64,000 nt of DNA from a virus: positions 23,349 to 87,348 of the IMG/VR virus record IMGVR_UViG_3300005264_000003. One strand, written 5' to 3'. The notes under the pieces are model-generated. The model saw only the letters and a list, made by a program, of their open reading frames with translations, made no database searches and had not been told where the DNA came from. A program made the translations under genes and the position numbers. Shown here piece after piece: positions 45,248 to 54,763 of the stretch (positions are counted from its first letter, which is position 1; the number at the start of each line of letters is the position of its first letter).

Positions 45248-46555
45248 ATGTCAGACAGTCAGTCATTTCAAACACTACTACCAGTTGACATAACATTTTA
45301 CAGAGGCGAATCTCCGTCTCCAGCTAAACTGAATGGTATATTTAATTATATACAAGCATCCTATTACGTGCTTGAGTCTTATCTTGGTAATGGCACAGAC
45401 TATTTAGTCGATGAAAGTAACTTTAAAGATAGAAAAATGCTTCACAATCTTGCTGGAGCTATAGGCAAGATGGGAGATTTATATAGGCCGATAAATAAAC
45501 TAGGAACGTTAAAGCACATACATTCAGTATATGGCGCCAACAACCACGGAGATGTAGGCACGGGGCTTGAAGCTCCATGTACGTCTTACATTAAAGGTAC
45601 AGGTAAGACAAACGAGTATCTCTCTGTAGATAAAGACTTTAATATACCAGTACAGCTAATGACAGACACGAGTAGTGATTACTATCTAGTTGTCAATTTT
45701 AGAGGAAGAGGCAATTTAAGTGTAAATGATGGAATTTCAAATACCAACATACCACTAGATGAGTCTAGCTTCACCAAAGAAAAGACTTACGTAATAACTG
45801 GTGGAAGCTTTATAGATCACATTAAAATTAATACAATTTCTAGTCTAGAGATATATAGCATCTCCTTACTCAGTGGCAAGGAATGCTATCAGTATCAAAG
45901 TCTTGCATTTAATGTCGCAACCAGTATGCCGCTAGATCAAGATAAATTTTGGACAGTAAAAGCTCCATGTCTACATGCATATACAAATGACGGATTGTGT
46001 TCTGTATCTACATGTCAGTTTTGTATAGGGAATACATATGATTTATATATAGAAGACTCCAGCTTAGACGATGCTTCTAGGTTCGGACTGCCTGTCTGTG
46101 GTGGTGATTACTTTACAAGTGTTCCTGATGAGCTAAAGCCTGATGCTGCTGATAGTTCTATCACTTACACGCCCTACGATCCTGCTGGAAGTGTTAAAAC
46201 GTATGCAATGCAGTCTTCACTACTTATGACAAGTAAAGGCTTTATGGCTAAATATAGGCCGTTTGCAGCATTCGATCCAGTTAAATATTCTGCCGGTGAT
46301 CCTATCTCAAAAAATGAGAGCGTTATATACGATAAATTAGCTGCATATAGTCCTGTATTTTATGATATAATACTTTATGCTACATCAAGACCAGATATAA
46401 TATATTTGTCTGATATTAAGAATGAGGTAGTACCAAATACAAATGACAGATACTTTGCTGTAGGAGGTGCGTATAGTGTCACATCGCTACTTTCTGATAT
46501 ATTAAAATACTTATCAGACCAACAGAAGCCTACAACAGCGGTATATGCAGATTAA
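45248..46555 (+). CDS. Baseplate/fibre-associated structural protein
   Basis: A 435-residue protein with a good ribosome binding site (TAAGGAGAAAAC). The N-terminus (VDITFYRGESPSPAKLNGIF, shown in part) resembles the start of baseplate proteins that link fibres to the wedge. A cysteine pair group near residues 255-265 (CSVSTCQFC) may bind metal. The C-terminus (YFAVGGAYSVTSLLSDILKY) is helical. No enzyme motif. Assigned as structural by context between two MRFDLE-type proteins. Confidence 0.45.
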   Translation: MSDSQSFQTLLPVDITFYRGESPSPAKLNGIFNYIQASYYVLESYLGNGTDYLVDESNFKDRKMLHNLAGAIGKMGDLYRPINKLGTLKHIHSVYGANNHGDVGTGLEAPCTSYIKGTGKTNEYLSVDKDFNIPVQLMTDTSSDYYLVVNFRGRGNLSVNDGISNTNIPLDESSFTKEKTYVITGGSFIDHIKINTISSLEIYSISLLSGKECYQYQSLAFNVATSMPLDQDKFWTVKAPCLHAYTNDGLCSVSTCQFCIGNTYDLYIEDSSLDDASRFGLPVCGGDYFTSVPDELKPDAADSSITYTPYDPAGSVKTYAMQSSLLMTSKGFMAKYRPFAAFDPVKYSAGDPISKNESVIYDKLAAYSPVFYDIILYATSRPDIIYLSDIKNEVVPNTNDRYFAVGGAYSVTSLLSDILKYLSDQQKPTTAVYAD

Positions 46556-46564
46556 GGTGTTAAT

Positions 46565-48223
46565 ATGAGATTTGACTTAGAGATTCCAAGTACATGCGTA
46601 GACCTAACATACATATCTGAAGGCAATAAAATACCAGCATCTGTTGTTCCTTTGTACTATGTTGACATTGACTATAGAGATAAATTACCTCAGGACTTCC
46701 TAACAATAAATGAGAATATAGTAGAGGATCCAACTAGTGAGCTCGTATTCGAGGAGCAAGATGGTCCATCGTTTGGGCTAAGAGGAAATAGATTTTTATT
46801 AACTAACGTATCTAAGTACTCAATGACACATAATGCAATGGTTCCTATCTTTCATAAGCTGGTGCTAGATGAGCAGGTAAGTGAATTTTCAATTAAAATC
46901 ACAGATAACCTTGGCGAAGCACTGGATAGAAGTGAATATATAGTAGAAGTAAATAACGGCAAGACAGTTATTTTCATGAATAAGCAAGGAAAAGTATTCT
47001 TTATTGAATTTATATCTGACAATAAAACCGTAAAGCGGTTAATTAGTCTTGCCCCTGTCTTTAGTGAGATATCATGGGATGATGTAATTCGTAGCCCTTA
47101 TGACATTCCTGATAGGAAATATAGGATATCAGAAGATGGCATACTAAATACATCTCATATTGGGAAACTTTATGTTAAGTATGATCATGATATAAAATTA
47201 CTTCAATCGCCAATAGCGAATATTGATGATAGTTGGTATTTGGGTATTCGTAATGTGAAATTTAGTAAAGTAGATTCAGAGGATTCAGGTATAACATATA
47301 GCTATGAGGTGCCAGAATTTTATATTCAAAACCCAATGACACAATATAGACTTGAGGAAATAAGAGAAAAAAAGTGCAAGGTTTTGTTTGACAACTTCAT
47401 ACAAACACAGTCAGTGCCAGACTTAGCTGCTATCGATAAGACTAATATATTTATACACGATTACTATACAGGAGAACTTAAGTATGCATTTACCACTAAC
47501 TCTAGCCTAGCTGGAACTATTTATAATAACGTATACTTTATACTAGCAGACGACTGGAATAACGAGGGCGTAATACAGCTACCGATTACAATAACAGATA
47601 GTGACGTTATAACATCAAGCTATTTAGTAAAAAATGAATACTATAAATTCAGGTTTTTAAATTTAAATTCAGTAGAGGTAGGAAAAGATCATTATTTTAG
47701 TATTTACATGAAGCCAAATCCTCAAGAAACTGAACTAGGTGTATTTTTTGCCATAATTGGCAAGACGGATGATCCGAACATAGAGCAGTCTGTATTTAGA
47801 CAAGGCAGAGCGTTTGGCTCTATAGAGGAATACGATGCTTTTATATTGAAATACAACTGTTATCATGTAGCTATTATTGGTATTTCTACCAGTACACAGT
47901 TAGGCATATCAAATTTCACTGATGTAAGAAGAAAAGGTAATGTAATAGATGATAAGGAGTTAGCAAGTAAAGCTTCAGCTGATATATTTTACAATGATAT
48001 CATGCAAGAAAATATATTACTTCCGACAAACGACGTACTAATTGCAACGGTCAGCGCCAAGTCTCTTTCTAGCAAAAGGGCTATGGAGATAGATGGCTCT
48101 ACATTAGAAGTAAGTAGTCTTACAAAGGACTATTTGGCAAAAATAGAGAAAGCTGTAAGCTCAAGCTTGGATGCTACAACTCAGTTTGTAATTGAGGTAA
48201 GTAAAAATACGGAAGAGTTTTAA
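46565..48223 (+). CDS. Fibre/baseplate protein paralogous at its N-terminus to the 828-residue protein
   Basis: A 552-residue protein beginning MRFDLEIP. It shares its start and a beta-rich segment (MVPIFHKLVLDEQVSEFSIK) with the protein at 42751, suggesting duplication of a docking domain. The middle (YYKFRFLNLNSVEVGKDHYF) may be a jelly-roll fold. The C-terminal 80 residues are helical and polar and could form a trimeric stalk base. No catalytic residues. Confidence 0.42.
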   Translation: MRFDLEIPSTCVDLTYISEGNKIPASVVPLYYVDIDYRDKLPQDFLTINENIVEDPTSELVFEEQDGPSFGLRGNRFLLTNVSKYSMTHNAMVPIFHKLVLDEQVSEFSIKITDNLGEALDRSEYIVEVNNGKTVIFMNKQGKVFFIEFISDNKTVKRLISLAPVFSEISWDDVIRSPYDIPDRKYRISEDGILNTSHIGKLYVKYDHDIKLLQSPIANIDDSWYLGIRNVKFSKVDSEDSGITYSYEVPEFYIQNPMTQYRLEEIREKKCKVLFDNFIQTQSVPDLAAIDKTNIFIHDYYTGELKYAFTTNSSLAGTIYNNVYFILADDWNNEGVIQLPITITDSDVITSSYLVKNEYYKFRFLNLNSVEVGKDHYFSIYMKPNPQETELGVFFAIIGKTDDPNIEQSVFRQGRAFGSIEEYDAFILKYNCYHVAIIGISTSTQLGISNFTDVRRKGNVIDDKELASKASADIFYNDIMQENILLPTNDVLIATVSAKSLSSKRAMEIDGSTLEVSSLTKDYLAKIEKAVSSSLDATTQFVIEVSKNTEEF

Positions 48224-48278
48224 GTAAATAGCTTATTAACATAGTAGAATTACAGCTTAAGCTAATAAGGAGAACATA
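48224..48278 (+). promoter_or_regulatory. Intergenic leader with TTATTAACA element and 10-bp palindrome
   Basis: One of the few spacers longer than 40 bases. It contains TTATTAACA at 48233-48241, the perfect palindrome AGCTTAAGCT at 48254-48263, and the ribosome binding site AAGGAG. A promoter or regulatory role is a guess based on recurrence of TTATTAACA in other long spacers (7057-7065 and 27488-27496). Confidence 0.25.
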
Positions 48279-49745
48279 ATGTCTAGAGGCTCAAAAACAT
48301 ATTACGTCAGTGGATTAACTGATGTAACAACTCAGCTTACATTAGATACTGAAATTAATGCAGCTATCAACGAGACTCCTCAGTGGGGAGACGTAGCAAT
48401 AGAAAAGGATGTTAATGGACTGTTAGATCCAGCTACTCCAGGGGATCACAGGAGAGCCAATTTAACATTTCAGTTTAACGGTGTAAGTTGGATTAACATA
48501 CTACAGCGTAGTGCTGATGATCCATCTACTGACACCAAAACAGCTTTTAATCAAGAGCAGATGGTAGGTAACGTTACTCCAATCAGAGCTGCTCATGTAG
48601 AGGAAATAAGAAGCTTCCTGTCCTTTATACAAAAAACGTATGCTAAAAGGTACGGTGATGCTTGGTTTAATGAGCACGACTGGACTAGAGCTGTTATGAG
48701 CTGGAGTGCTGGGTCAGGAAACTCAACAGGCAAGATCTTTATGGGTAGCTATGGAGTGGCAAGTGATCAAAAGCATCTCACTTTAGAGTTTGGTCAAACA
48801 GATAACGCGATTATGAAGTTTATACATCGAGCTGCTAGCGGTAGCTACTCTACTGTACTAGAGCTTAAAAAAGACTTAGTGTCCTTATGCGCAGATGTTG
48901 AAATACAAGGCAAGCTTACAGTTCAAGGCGATACAAGGCTTAATGAAGATGCGTACGTAAATAAGAAGCTATCTGCAGCCTATCTTGTAAATAGAAATCA
49001 GTTCTTTTACTTAAACCCAACAAACAATTTAGATGAAACTACTGATGCGCCTACTGATGGTAGAGCGCTGGGCAGAGGAACAGGCGATGTACTAAGAGTA
49101 AATTATGAAGGTGACTTTGTTGGAGGAACTTTAATACAGGGCGGACTTAATCATACTCCAGATATCGCATCGTCACCAGCTTCGTCTTATAGAGTCTGGA
49201 CAGAGGAGTATGCTGGTCATAATGACACCAATCCAGATCAATTAGGAATAGATGCTGATAAGCTAGAAGGATTCCATGGATCTGAAAATGATATACCTAA
49301 CACAATACCTGTTAGAACTAATGGTCCTGGCAATATAATAAAAGGCCTGGTAGAGCGCGCACAGCAATGTAATATGCTTGGCGCTCCCATTTACTATGAT
49401 TATTACTATGTTTCATCTTTCTCTTTAGTATGGGACACTAAGGTTACAATAGACTGTACAGCTATGGCGCAGCAGTTTATGAGTGATTATGGTACAGCGA
49501 ATGGAGTTCCGATAGGAGACTTTAGGGTTATGGCAATACCTCATTTAAGTTATCAGTTCTTCCAGGAGTCTGGATGGGGAGTAAAGTCATTTAAGGCTCA
49601 ATTTTTAGACTGGACAGCTGGACCATATAAGCCTAGAATCATATATGGAGGAAAGAAAAGCTCTGGATATGGATCTGTTGGCGGAGCTATTGAAGTTGTG
49701 CTTATTGGTGCATGGCAAGAGCACTTAAAGTATTTTCCATTTTAA
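48279..49745 (+). CDS. Tail fibre protein
   Basis: A 488-residue protein with typical fibre layout: an N-terminal beta/helical attachment part (TAFNQEQMVGNVTPIRAAHV), a short repeat-like stalk (VEIQGKLTVQGDTRLNEDAY), and the motif QLGIDADKLEGFHGSE, equivalent to the GxDADxLDGxxAxxF hinge of many phage fibres. The C-terminal 150 residues are a beta-rich tip with tyrosine and glycine clusters (YYDYYYVSSFSLVW, KKSSGYGSVGGA), candidate receptor-binding domain. The preceding intergenic stretch of 55 bases holds a TTATTAACA element and the palindrome AGCTTAAGCT. Confidence 0.65.
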   Translation: MSRGSKTYYVSGLTDVTTQLTLDTEINAAINETPQWGDVAIEKDVNGLLDPATPGDHRRANLTFQFNGVSWINILQRSADDPSTDTKTAFNQEQMVGNVTPIRAAHVEEIRSFLSFIQKTYAKRYGDAWFNEHDWTRAVMSWSAGSGNSTGKIFMGSYGVASDQKHLTLEFGQTDNAIMKFIHRAASGSYSTVLELKKDLVSLCADVEIQGKLTVQGDTRLNEDAYVNKKLSAAYLVNRNQFFYLNPTNNLDETTDAPTDGRALGRGTGDVLRVNYEGDFVGGTLIQGGLNHTPDIASSPASSYRVWTEEYAGHNDTNPDQLGIDADKLEGFHGSENDIPNTIPVRTNGPGNIIKGLVERAQQCNMLGAPIYYDYYYVSSFSLVWDTKVTIDCTAMAQQFMSDYGTANGVPIGDFRVMAIPHLSYQFFQESGWGVKSFKAQFLDWTAGPYKPRIIYGGKKSSGYGSVGGAIEVVLIGAWQEHLKYFPF

Positions 49746-49757
49746 ATAGAGGTAGAA

Positions 49758-50381
49758 ATGATTTTTCTTAATGTAGATAAAACATATAGATATATAGAGC
49801 ACGCAGCTCATGTTTCAAAAAGTAAGTATGCAGTTACTGCGGATATTGGTATAGTTTCAGACGATAAAAATGCTCAAACAGATGACTACGAGCTAGATGA
49901 CTCTGTTTTGCTGGACTGGGGCTTTGACTTAGATGAGTTTGGTAAAGAAATAAGAAACTTAGTATATACGAAGGAAGGTGAAATAAAAACAAGGCCATCT
50001 GTGGTAGCTAACTTTTATGAAGTTAGTAGCGATAATGTAATTGGTAAAGAAATCGTAGCAGCAGAAGAAGACTTGCTTACATACAGAGTTCCTGTTAACA
50101 CAAGAGTGTTATGTCGTGTATCAATTAACGATCCAGACAACATAGGGTACTCTAAGAATATAACATCTATTAAGTTGAGAGATTTGCTTGGGCACGTTCA
50201 GTTGCCAGGCGATAGAATAGGCTGGAATCACAAACAGGGCTATGTCCAGTTTATCTTCTCTTCGGATAAGACTGGCGTTTCTAAAATAAGACTTAAGGAT
50301 AATTTATTTATAGGGAACTATGAGCTTAGTGGATATGAATTTAAGTTTACAGGAAATGTAATAGAAAGTTTAGTTTTATGA
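49758..50381 (+). CDS. Unknown structural or fibre-accessory protein
   Basis: A 207-residue protein after the fibre gene. Residues 30-60 are strongly acidic, followed by a beta-rich domain with VNTRVLCRVSI and LLGHVQLPGDRIGW. No domain recognised. The stop overlaps the next start (ATGA), so it is co-translated with the U32-like gene. It may be a fibre chaperone or a substrate or partner of that enzyme. Confidence 0.35.
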   Translation: MIFLNVDKTYRYIEHAAHVSKSKYAVTADIGIVSDDKNAQTDDYELDDSVLLDWGFDLDEFGKEIRNLVYTKEGEIKTRPSVVANFYEVSSDNVIGKEIVAAEEDLLTYRVPVNTRVLCRVSINDPDNIGYSKNITSIKLRDLLGHVQLPGDRIGWNHKQGYVQFIFSSDKTGVSKIRLKDNLFIGNYELSGYEFKFTGNVIESLVL

Positions 50382-51457
50382 AATACGACATAGCATTAAA
50401 ATTTGAAAAAGCCTATATTGATAAACTGAACTCAATTAGCGATAAGATGGAATCAGTTCATTTCTCGCTAGGATTAGAGTTCGGTCTGGACGCAAGGAAA
50501 GAATGTAAGTTTGACTTAGCTAAGATTGAAAAAAGCTTAAAGCGTCTAGATCCATCTATTAAGAGATACGTTACGCTTAATGGTAGGTTTATTTCTCCAG
50601 ATAAGTTTTCTGAGAGATATTTAATAGGGCTATCTAACTTGCTTGTTGGATGGGCTAAGCTTGGCCTGCTTGATGGAATATTATTTTTAGATTTTTATTT
50701 CATCAAAGCATTATGTAAAGCTAATTCTGAAATTACAGAACACTTAACACTTATTCCTTCAATTAACTGTGAGATTGACTCTATAGAAAAGCTTAACCAG
50801 TACATGTCACACTTAGATGCCATTAAAGCTGGCCTTGTTCCAGAAAAGATCATATTGGATAGATCTCTAAATAGGAAGCTAGGTAAGCTAGGTGACCTAT
50901 GTAGCTATGTTAGAGACAGATATCCTGAAATGAAAGTGGAGCTATTGGCTAATGAGGGATGTTTACTTCATTGTCCATTTAAGGTCAATCATGATATAAA
51001 CATATCTTGTAGCTCAAATACGAGCGAAGAGTGGCTAATGTATTCGTCCTTGATGTCGAGTAAGTATGGAGACATAGACTCTGATAACTTAAATGAGTCT
51101 TGCTTGCAGATATGGGCAGATCATCCAGAGGACATAATTAAGACTCCGTTTATTAGGCCAGAAGATCAAGACAGGTACAGCGGGATGGCTGATATAATTA
51201 AGATATCTGGCAAGATGATAGATACTCAAATATTACTAAAAATTCTACATCAATACATTAATAAAAAGTCTATTACAAATCTAATAGAGATTCTTGATGC
51301 TCCTAGTAGCTTAAAAGATACGTATTACCTAAAAGGCTTTGATTTTCCAGTAGACTTTATAGAAAAGGTTGGGAACTGTGATAAAGACTGTTTATCGTGC
51401 AGCTATTGTAACAAGATATCAGATGAATTTTGCATAAAATATTCCGATGAAGAATAA
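50378..51457 (+). CDS. U32-peptidase-like (UbiU/YhbU-like) protein with cysteine clusters
   Basis: A 359-residue protein with the look of a U32-type TIM barrel: an N-terminal strand-helix pattern, a DGILFLDFYF strand, PEKIILDRSLNRKLG and, at the expected centre, VELLANEGCLLHCPFKVNH with C195 and C199. The NEGC-x3-C motif resembles the iron-sulfur-binding segment of U32 proteins. Further cysteines C334, C338, C341 and C344 (CDKDCLSCSYC) at the C-terminus may complete a cluster. Known relatives hydroxylate RNA or quinones or act as collagenase-like peptidases. It is embedded between fibre genes. Family assignment is moderate and reaction unknown; a radical-SAM-like enzyme is an alternative, but no CxxxCxxC of that family is present near the N-terminus. 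Confidence 0.5.
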   Translation: MKYDIALKFEKAYIDKLNSISDKMESVHFSLGLEFGLDARKECKFDLAKIEKSLKRLDPSIKRYVTLNGRFISPDKFSERYLIGLSNLLVGWAKLGLLDGILFLDFYFIKALCKANSEITEHLTLIPSINCEIDSIEKLNQYMSHLDAIKAGLVPEKIILDRSLNRKLGKLGDLCSYVRDRYPEMKVELLANEGCLLHCPFKVNHDINISCSSNTSEEWLMYSSLMSSKYGDIDSDNLNESCLQIWADHPEDIIKTPFIRPEDQDRYSGMADIIKISGKMIDTQILLKILHQYINKKSITNLIEILDAPSSLKDTYYLKGFDFPVDFIEKVGNCDKDCLSCSYCNKISDEFCIKYSDEE

Positions 51458-51469
51458 GGAGAGCGTTAA

Positions 51470-53482
51470 ATGTCTACACAAACAACATTCATACAACTAG
51501 ATCTATTAGAGTTAGGAGAAAATCCTGGTACATGGGGGCTTAACTTAAATGTTAACTTCAATTTAATTGACAACACGCTCAAGCGAGCCATTAATAACCA
51601 GGCTAGTGCGGCATCAATGGGAGCGCCAGCTGATGATGGCTTCCTCGACACTGGAGCTGGTGTAACATGGTTTGATACATCAATAGACCTTCTTAAAATA
51701 AAATCATCTGCCGGTGCATGGAAGCCAGTCTCATATCACAGACACGGCATAACAGAAGGCATACCAGGGCTAAATTTATCTAGTGAAATAGATGCAGAAA
51801 CAGTATTGTCATCTACTAACGTACAGTACTCAGGACTAGACTCTGAAAAACTTGGTCATTTTTTGTGGAGTGAATATTTCAGGCAAGCGGGATCTGAACT
51901 AGAAGCAGACGGACAGCACATTAACTTAAAGGCAATTCCTTCGCTAGAGACAGGCGAGTCAAACTTAGTTACAGTAGATGCATATGGTAGAATTACATCT
52001 GCTCAAAAAACTAACAGCTCTGCAGCTCTGGGCTTAACAGATGTTCTTACAATAAATAATGCAGCTACAAATTACTATGACAAGGTTAAGGTTGATAATA
52101 TTCTTGGTTTTTCGCATCTTGAAAATGGAGGAACAAGGAATGTTGTGGCATGGGCTGACGCTAGGTATGGATTAAAGTCAAAAGAGCATGACGAGAACCA
52201 CGTACATGTAGAGAATGCATTGCTTGCTGGATCTAGTACACAGAAGTTCTCAGTAGCCCTACTTGATGGTGATATCGGAACTGATCCCGGTAAGGCAATG
52301 AATAAGTCTCAGCTCGATGCTAGATATATGTTAAAAACAGCTGTAGGTGGACAAATACAAGAAACAGTAACTGGTGAAGTTAAGTACTTAGCATCAGCAT
52401 ACTATGATCCTACTAATCAAATTGCAGGATCAGGTGGTAATCCCGAAGACTATGAGTTAGTGCATAAGAAATTTGTAAACGACTGGATTACAACTCTTAA
52501 TGGGGACTTAACTGGGCTGTTAAGAAAAACAGATACAGATACATATTACCATCCATTAAAAGGCGGAGCTTCTCCTTATGCGGAACTGAATGTCCCGGAT
52601 CCTGGAGCAAATACTAGCGGACCCGTTCCATTGTCAAGACTTCAATCTTTCGTTGCAGATAAGATAGCTTTACATATGTCTGCAGGACACTCTCAGTATG
52701 ATTCTATTGTAGTACCAGAAGTAAGTGAGTCAACTAATAAAAGAAACTGCATATTAACAGCATCCATTGATGCTTCTGGTAACCATAACTGGTACACTAT
52801 ATCAGGACTTGAGCTTAGAGTTAATATACCGCTAACTGACAATACTAATAGCCGGTTCGACAACTCATTGCTTGTTAGTTGCGTGTCAGGCTTCAGTGGA
52901 GAGACAGGATCTAAAGATGTAATAATGACAGTTGATGATCAGTGGAACTGGACTGGCACTGATGACATTATTAATGAGAACTTTATTTTATTTCCAGCTA
53001 ATTCAAAGGGCTACTTTGGACTTGAAAGAGACAGGGTAACTAATGATACCTCATGGTTTATATCAGAAAGAGATTATGATACATTGCTAGCATGGGACTA
53101 TGAGCAGAGGTTTATGCCAATAGAGCCAGAGGTTAATGAGTATTGGCTAGATACAAATACTATGAAGTTATTTAAGTGGGAAGAATATGATCCAACTGGA
53201 GCTCCGGGTATCTATGCTTGGATGGATAACACATCCAGAGTACCTGTCGGTACTTGGTCTACAGATGAGACTGACGTAACAGTATCTATATATGATATTA
53301 GAGCTGAAATGGAGCCGCTAAATCCTACAGAATTCTCTAAATATACAGTAGCTAGCATACCAGATGCTACAAAGTATTTTGGATTCCAGATATTCATTAC
53401 AGATGAATCTGGTGGAGCATGCATGGCTGTTTCAGACGGAGTAGACTGGAAGAGAATTTACGATAACGTAACTGTATCATAA
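51470..53482 (+). CDS. Tail fibre protein
   Basis: A 670-residue protein. The N-terminus (MSTQTTFIQLDLLELGENPG, then TWGLNLNVNFNLID) matches the attachment domain common in phage fibres of aquatic bacteria (GxWGxxLNxNF). It then has fibre-shaft-like repeats (EIDAETVLSSTNVQ, AMNKSQLDARYML) and a C-terminal domain with tyrosine- and aspartate-rich segments (EVNEYWLDTNTMKLFKWE). A terminator follows right after its stop, closing the large baseplate-fibre unit. AAGGAGAGCG is the ribosome binding site. Confidence 0.68.
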   Translation: MSTQTTFIQLDLLELGENPGTWGLNLNVNFNLIDNTLKRAINNQASAASMGAPADDGFLDTGAGVTWFDTSIDLLKIKSSAGAWKPVSYHRHGITEGIPGLNLSSEIDAETVLSSTNVQYSGLDSEKLGHFLWSEYFRQAGSELEADGQHINLKAIPSLETGESNLVTVDAYGRITSAQKTNSSAALGLTDVLTINNAATNYYDKVKVDNILGFSHLENGGTRNVVAWADARYGLKSKEHDENHVHVENALLAGSSTQKFSVALLDGDIGTDPGKAMNKSQLDARYMLKTAVGGQIQETVTGEVKYLASAYYDPTNQIAGSGGNPEDYELVHKKFVNDWITTLNGDLTGLLRKTDTDTYYHPLKGGASPYAELNVPDPGANTSGPVPLSRLQSFVADKIALHMSAGHSQYDSIVVPEVSESTNKRNCILTASIDASGNHNWYTISGLELRVNIPLTDNTNSRFDNSLLVSCVSGFSGETGSKDVIMTVDDQWNWTGTDDIINENFILFPANSKGYFGLERDRVTNDTSWFISERDYDTLLAWDYEQRFMPIEPEVNEYWLDTNTMKLFKWEEYDPTGAPGIYAWMDNTSRVPVGTWSTDETDVTVSIYDIRAEMEPLNPTEFSKYTVASIPDATKYFGFQIFITDESGGACMAVSDGVDWKRIYDNVTVS

Positions 53483-53485
53483 CTT

Positions 53486-53508
53486 AAAGGGGCTTAGGTC
53501 CCTTTTTT
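53486..53508 (+). terminator. Rho-independent terminator ending the fibre gene unit
   Basis: AAAGGG pairs with CCCTTT around a short loop and runs into TTTTTT, 3 bases after the fibre stop. It separates the structural unit from the lysis cassette. Confidence 0.8.
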
Positions 53509-53616
53509 ATTGAGAGAGAACTAAGGGTCACGAATTGGTGAGTATTTAATTCAGATATGCAATAAATAATATGTCTTTAGTTTAGCAATTTAAGTTAATA
53601 ACAAGCAGGAGATATT
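53509..53616 (+). promoter_or_regulatory. Leader between terminator and lysis cassette; likely promoter region
   Basis: 108 bases without an ORF between a terminator and the holin-like gene, so a promoter is expected here. TTGGTG at about 53535 with AT-rich hexamers downstream, AATAAATA at 53561-53568 and TTAATAACA near 53594 are possible elements, but no consensus match is convincing. Confidence 0.3.
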
Positions 53617-53847
53617 ATGATTAATATAATGAAGTACAAAGCTCTATTTGCATCTAAGACAATCTGGGGATTAATCATTACATGCATAGCTAGAGCTACT
53701 GGCTCGTCAGTTGATATCGACGATGCCATGCTGCAACAAGTTATAGAGCTAGCCTCAATGTTACTTGAGGTCGGGGGCGGTTTACTAGCTGTATATGGTC
53801 GAATTGTTGCAAAAGAGCCAATAAACTTCAATGGAAAGGAAACTTAA
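53617..53847 (+). CDS. Putative holin-like small membrane protein
   Basis: A 76-residue protein. The pattern SKTIWGLIITCIARATG, a polar acidic linker, then LASMLLEVGGGLLAVYGRI with a final VAKEPI, closely follows a common family of short phage holin-like proteins with one or two membrane segments and the GRIxAKxPI ending. It opens the lysis cassette, with AGGAG before the ATG. An in-frame ATG at 53629 could give a shorter form, the dual-start arrangement found in several holins. Confidence 0.6.
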   Translation: MINIMKYKALFASKTIWGLIITCIARATGSSVDIDDAMLQQVIELASMLLEVGGGLLAVYGRIVAKEPINFNGKET

Positions 53848-53860
53848 ATAAGGAGAATAT

Positions 53861-54478
53861 ATGTCCGATAAATTAGATCAATCAGAATATCAAAACCTCG
53901 ATGCGAGGCTTAGAGAAGTTGAATCAAGCACTAATGTGATTTCGGTAACCATTAGCAATGTTGGTCAGGATATTTCAGATCTAAAGAAAATGATGCAATC
54001 ATTTATGGCTCAAACAGTTAAGGTTGCCGAGCTCGGAGTAAAAGTTCGAGTCCTAGATAGACTAGGAGACAAAGTAGAGCTAATGGACAAGAGGCAAGAC
54101 GACTTAAACAGTAAGATAGTGGAAATGAAGAGCGATCAAAGAACATGCTTATCTACTAAGCGTAGATCAGATGATTTCATATCAAGCCTTGGTACCAAGG
54201 TAACTAGCTTAGAGTCTCAGACGCTAAAACAGCTAACAACCATACAGGCAGACTTATCCATCTTAAAAAATAAGCATAAAAAAGTAGATGGTGTGTTGTG
54301 GAGCTGGGGAAGTAATGCTGGCTGGCTCTTTATAGCAGGGCTATTTTATTTGCTGTTAAATCATGGACCTGAGGCTGCGTCATATTTAAGAGGCAGTACG
54401 CAAAATCCGATACCAAAAGCAATAGTACAGTACAATAGCCAACAGGGAGACATTAAGGATGAAAGAACTTATAAGTAA
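53861..54478 (+). CDS. Coiled-coil protein with C-terminal membrane anchor (lysis-associated)
   Basis: A 205-residue protein. Residues 8-140 are charged heptad-like helix (DARLREVESSTNVISVTISN, LDRLGDKVELMDKRQDDLNS), followed by a single hydrophobic segment at about 153-168 (AGWLFIAGLFYLLLNHG) and a polar tail. It sits in the lysis cassette and may be a spanin-like or holin-regulating protein, but classical i-spanins have the membrane segment at the N-terminus. It overlaps the next gene by 20 bases. Confidence 0.45.
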   Translation: MSDKLDQSEYQNLDARLREVESSTNVISVTISNVGQDISDLKKMMQSFMAQTVKVAELGVKVRVLDRLGDKVELMDKRQDDLNSKIVEMKSDQRTCLSTKRRSDDFISSLGTKVTSLESQTLKQLTTIQADLSILKNKHKKVDGVLWSWGSNAGWLFIAGLFYLLLNHGPEAASYLRGSTQNPIPKAIVQYNSQQGDIKDERTYK

Positions 54479-54755
54479 GCTAGGCGACAATACATTTAAC
54501 TTTATATATCTTGCTATATCTGCTATATTAGTATACATCTCATTTGTATATGGAATAAGCTATCTGCAAATCATATCAATAGCATTAGTTAAGGTTGGTA
54601 TATATACATTTACAAGCACATGGTTAGTTCGATTTCTTAATGGCTTAAATTGTAATATCTATGAAGAGATATTTGAAAAGCAAAACATAGCAGCAGCATT
54701 ATTAGTCTCAGGATTATTGCTTGGATTATCAATTGTTATAGCTATAGCAGTTTAG
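54459..54755 (+). CDS. Three-segment membrane protein, candidate holin
   Basis: A 98-residue, strongly hydrophobic protein with probable membrane segments at about 13-33, 37-58 and 75-97 (AALLVSGLLLGLSIVIAIAV). The order polar N-terminus, three segments and short tail fits class I holins; the EKQNIAAALLVSGLLLG end also recalls DUF350-type membrane proteins. It overlaps the upstream coding end by 20 bases and is followed 8 bases later by the endolysin gene, which supports a lysis role. Confidence 0.5.
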   Translation: MKELISKLGDNTFNFIYLAISAILVYISFVYGISYLQIISIALVKVGIYTFTSTWLVRFLNGLNCNIYEEIFEKQNIAAALLVSGLLLGLSIVIAIAV

Positions 54756-54763
54756 GATATGAT

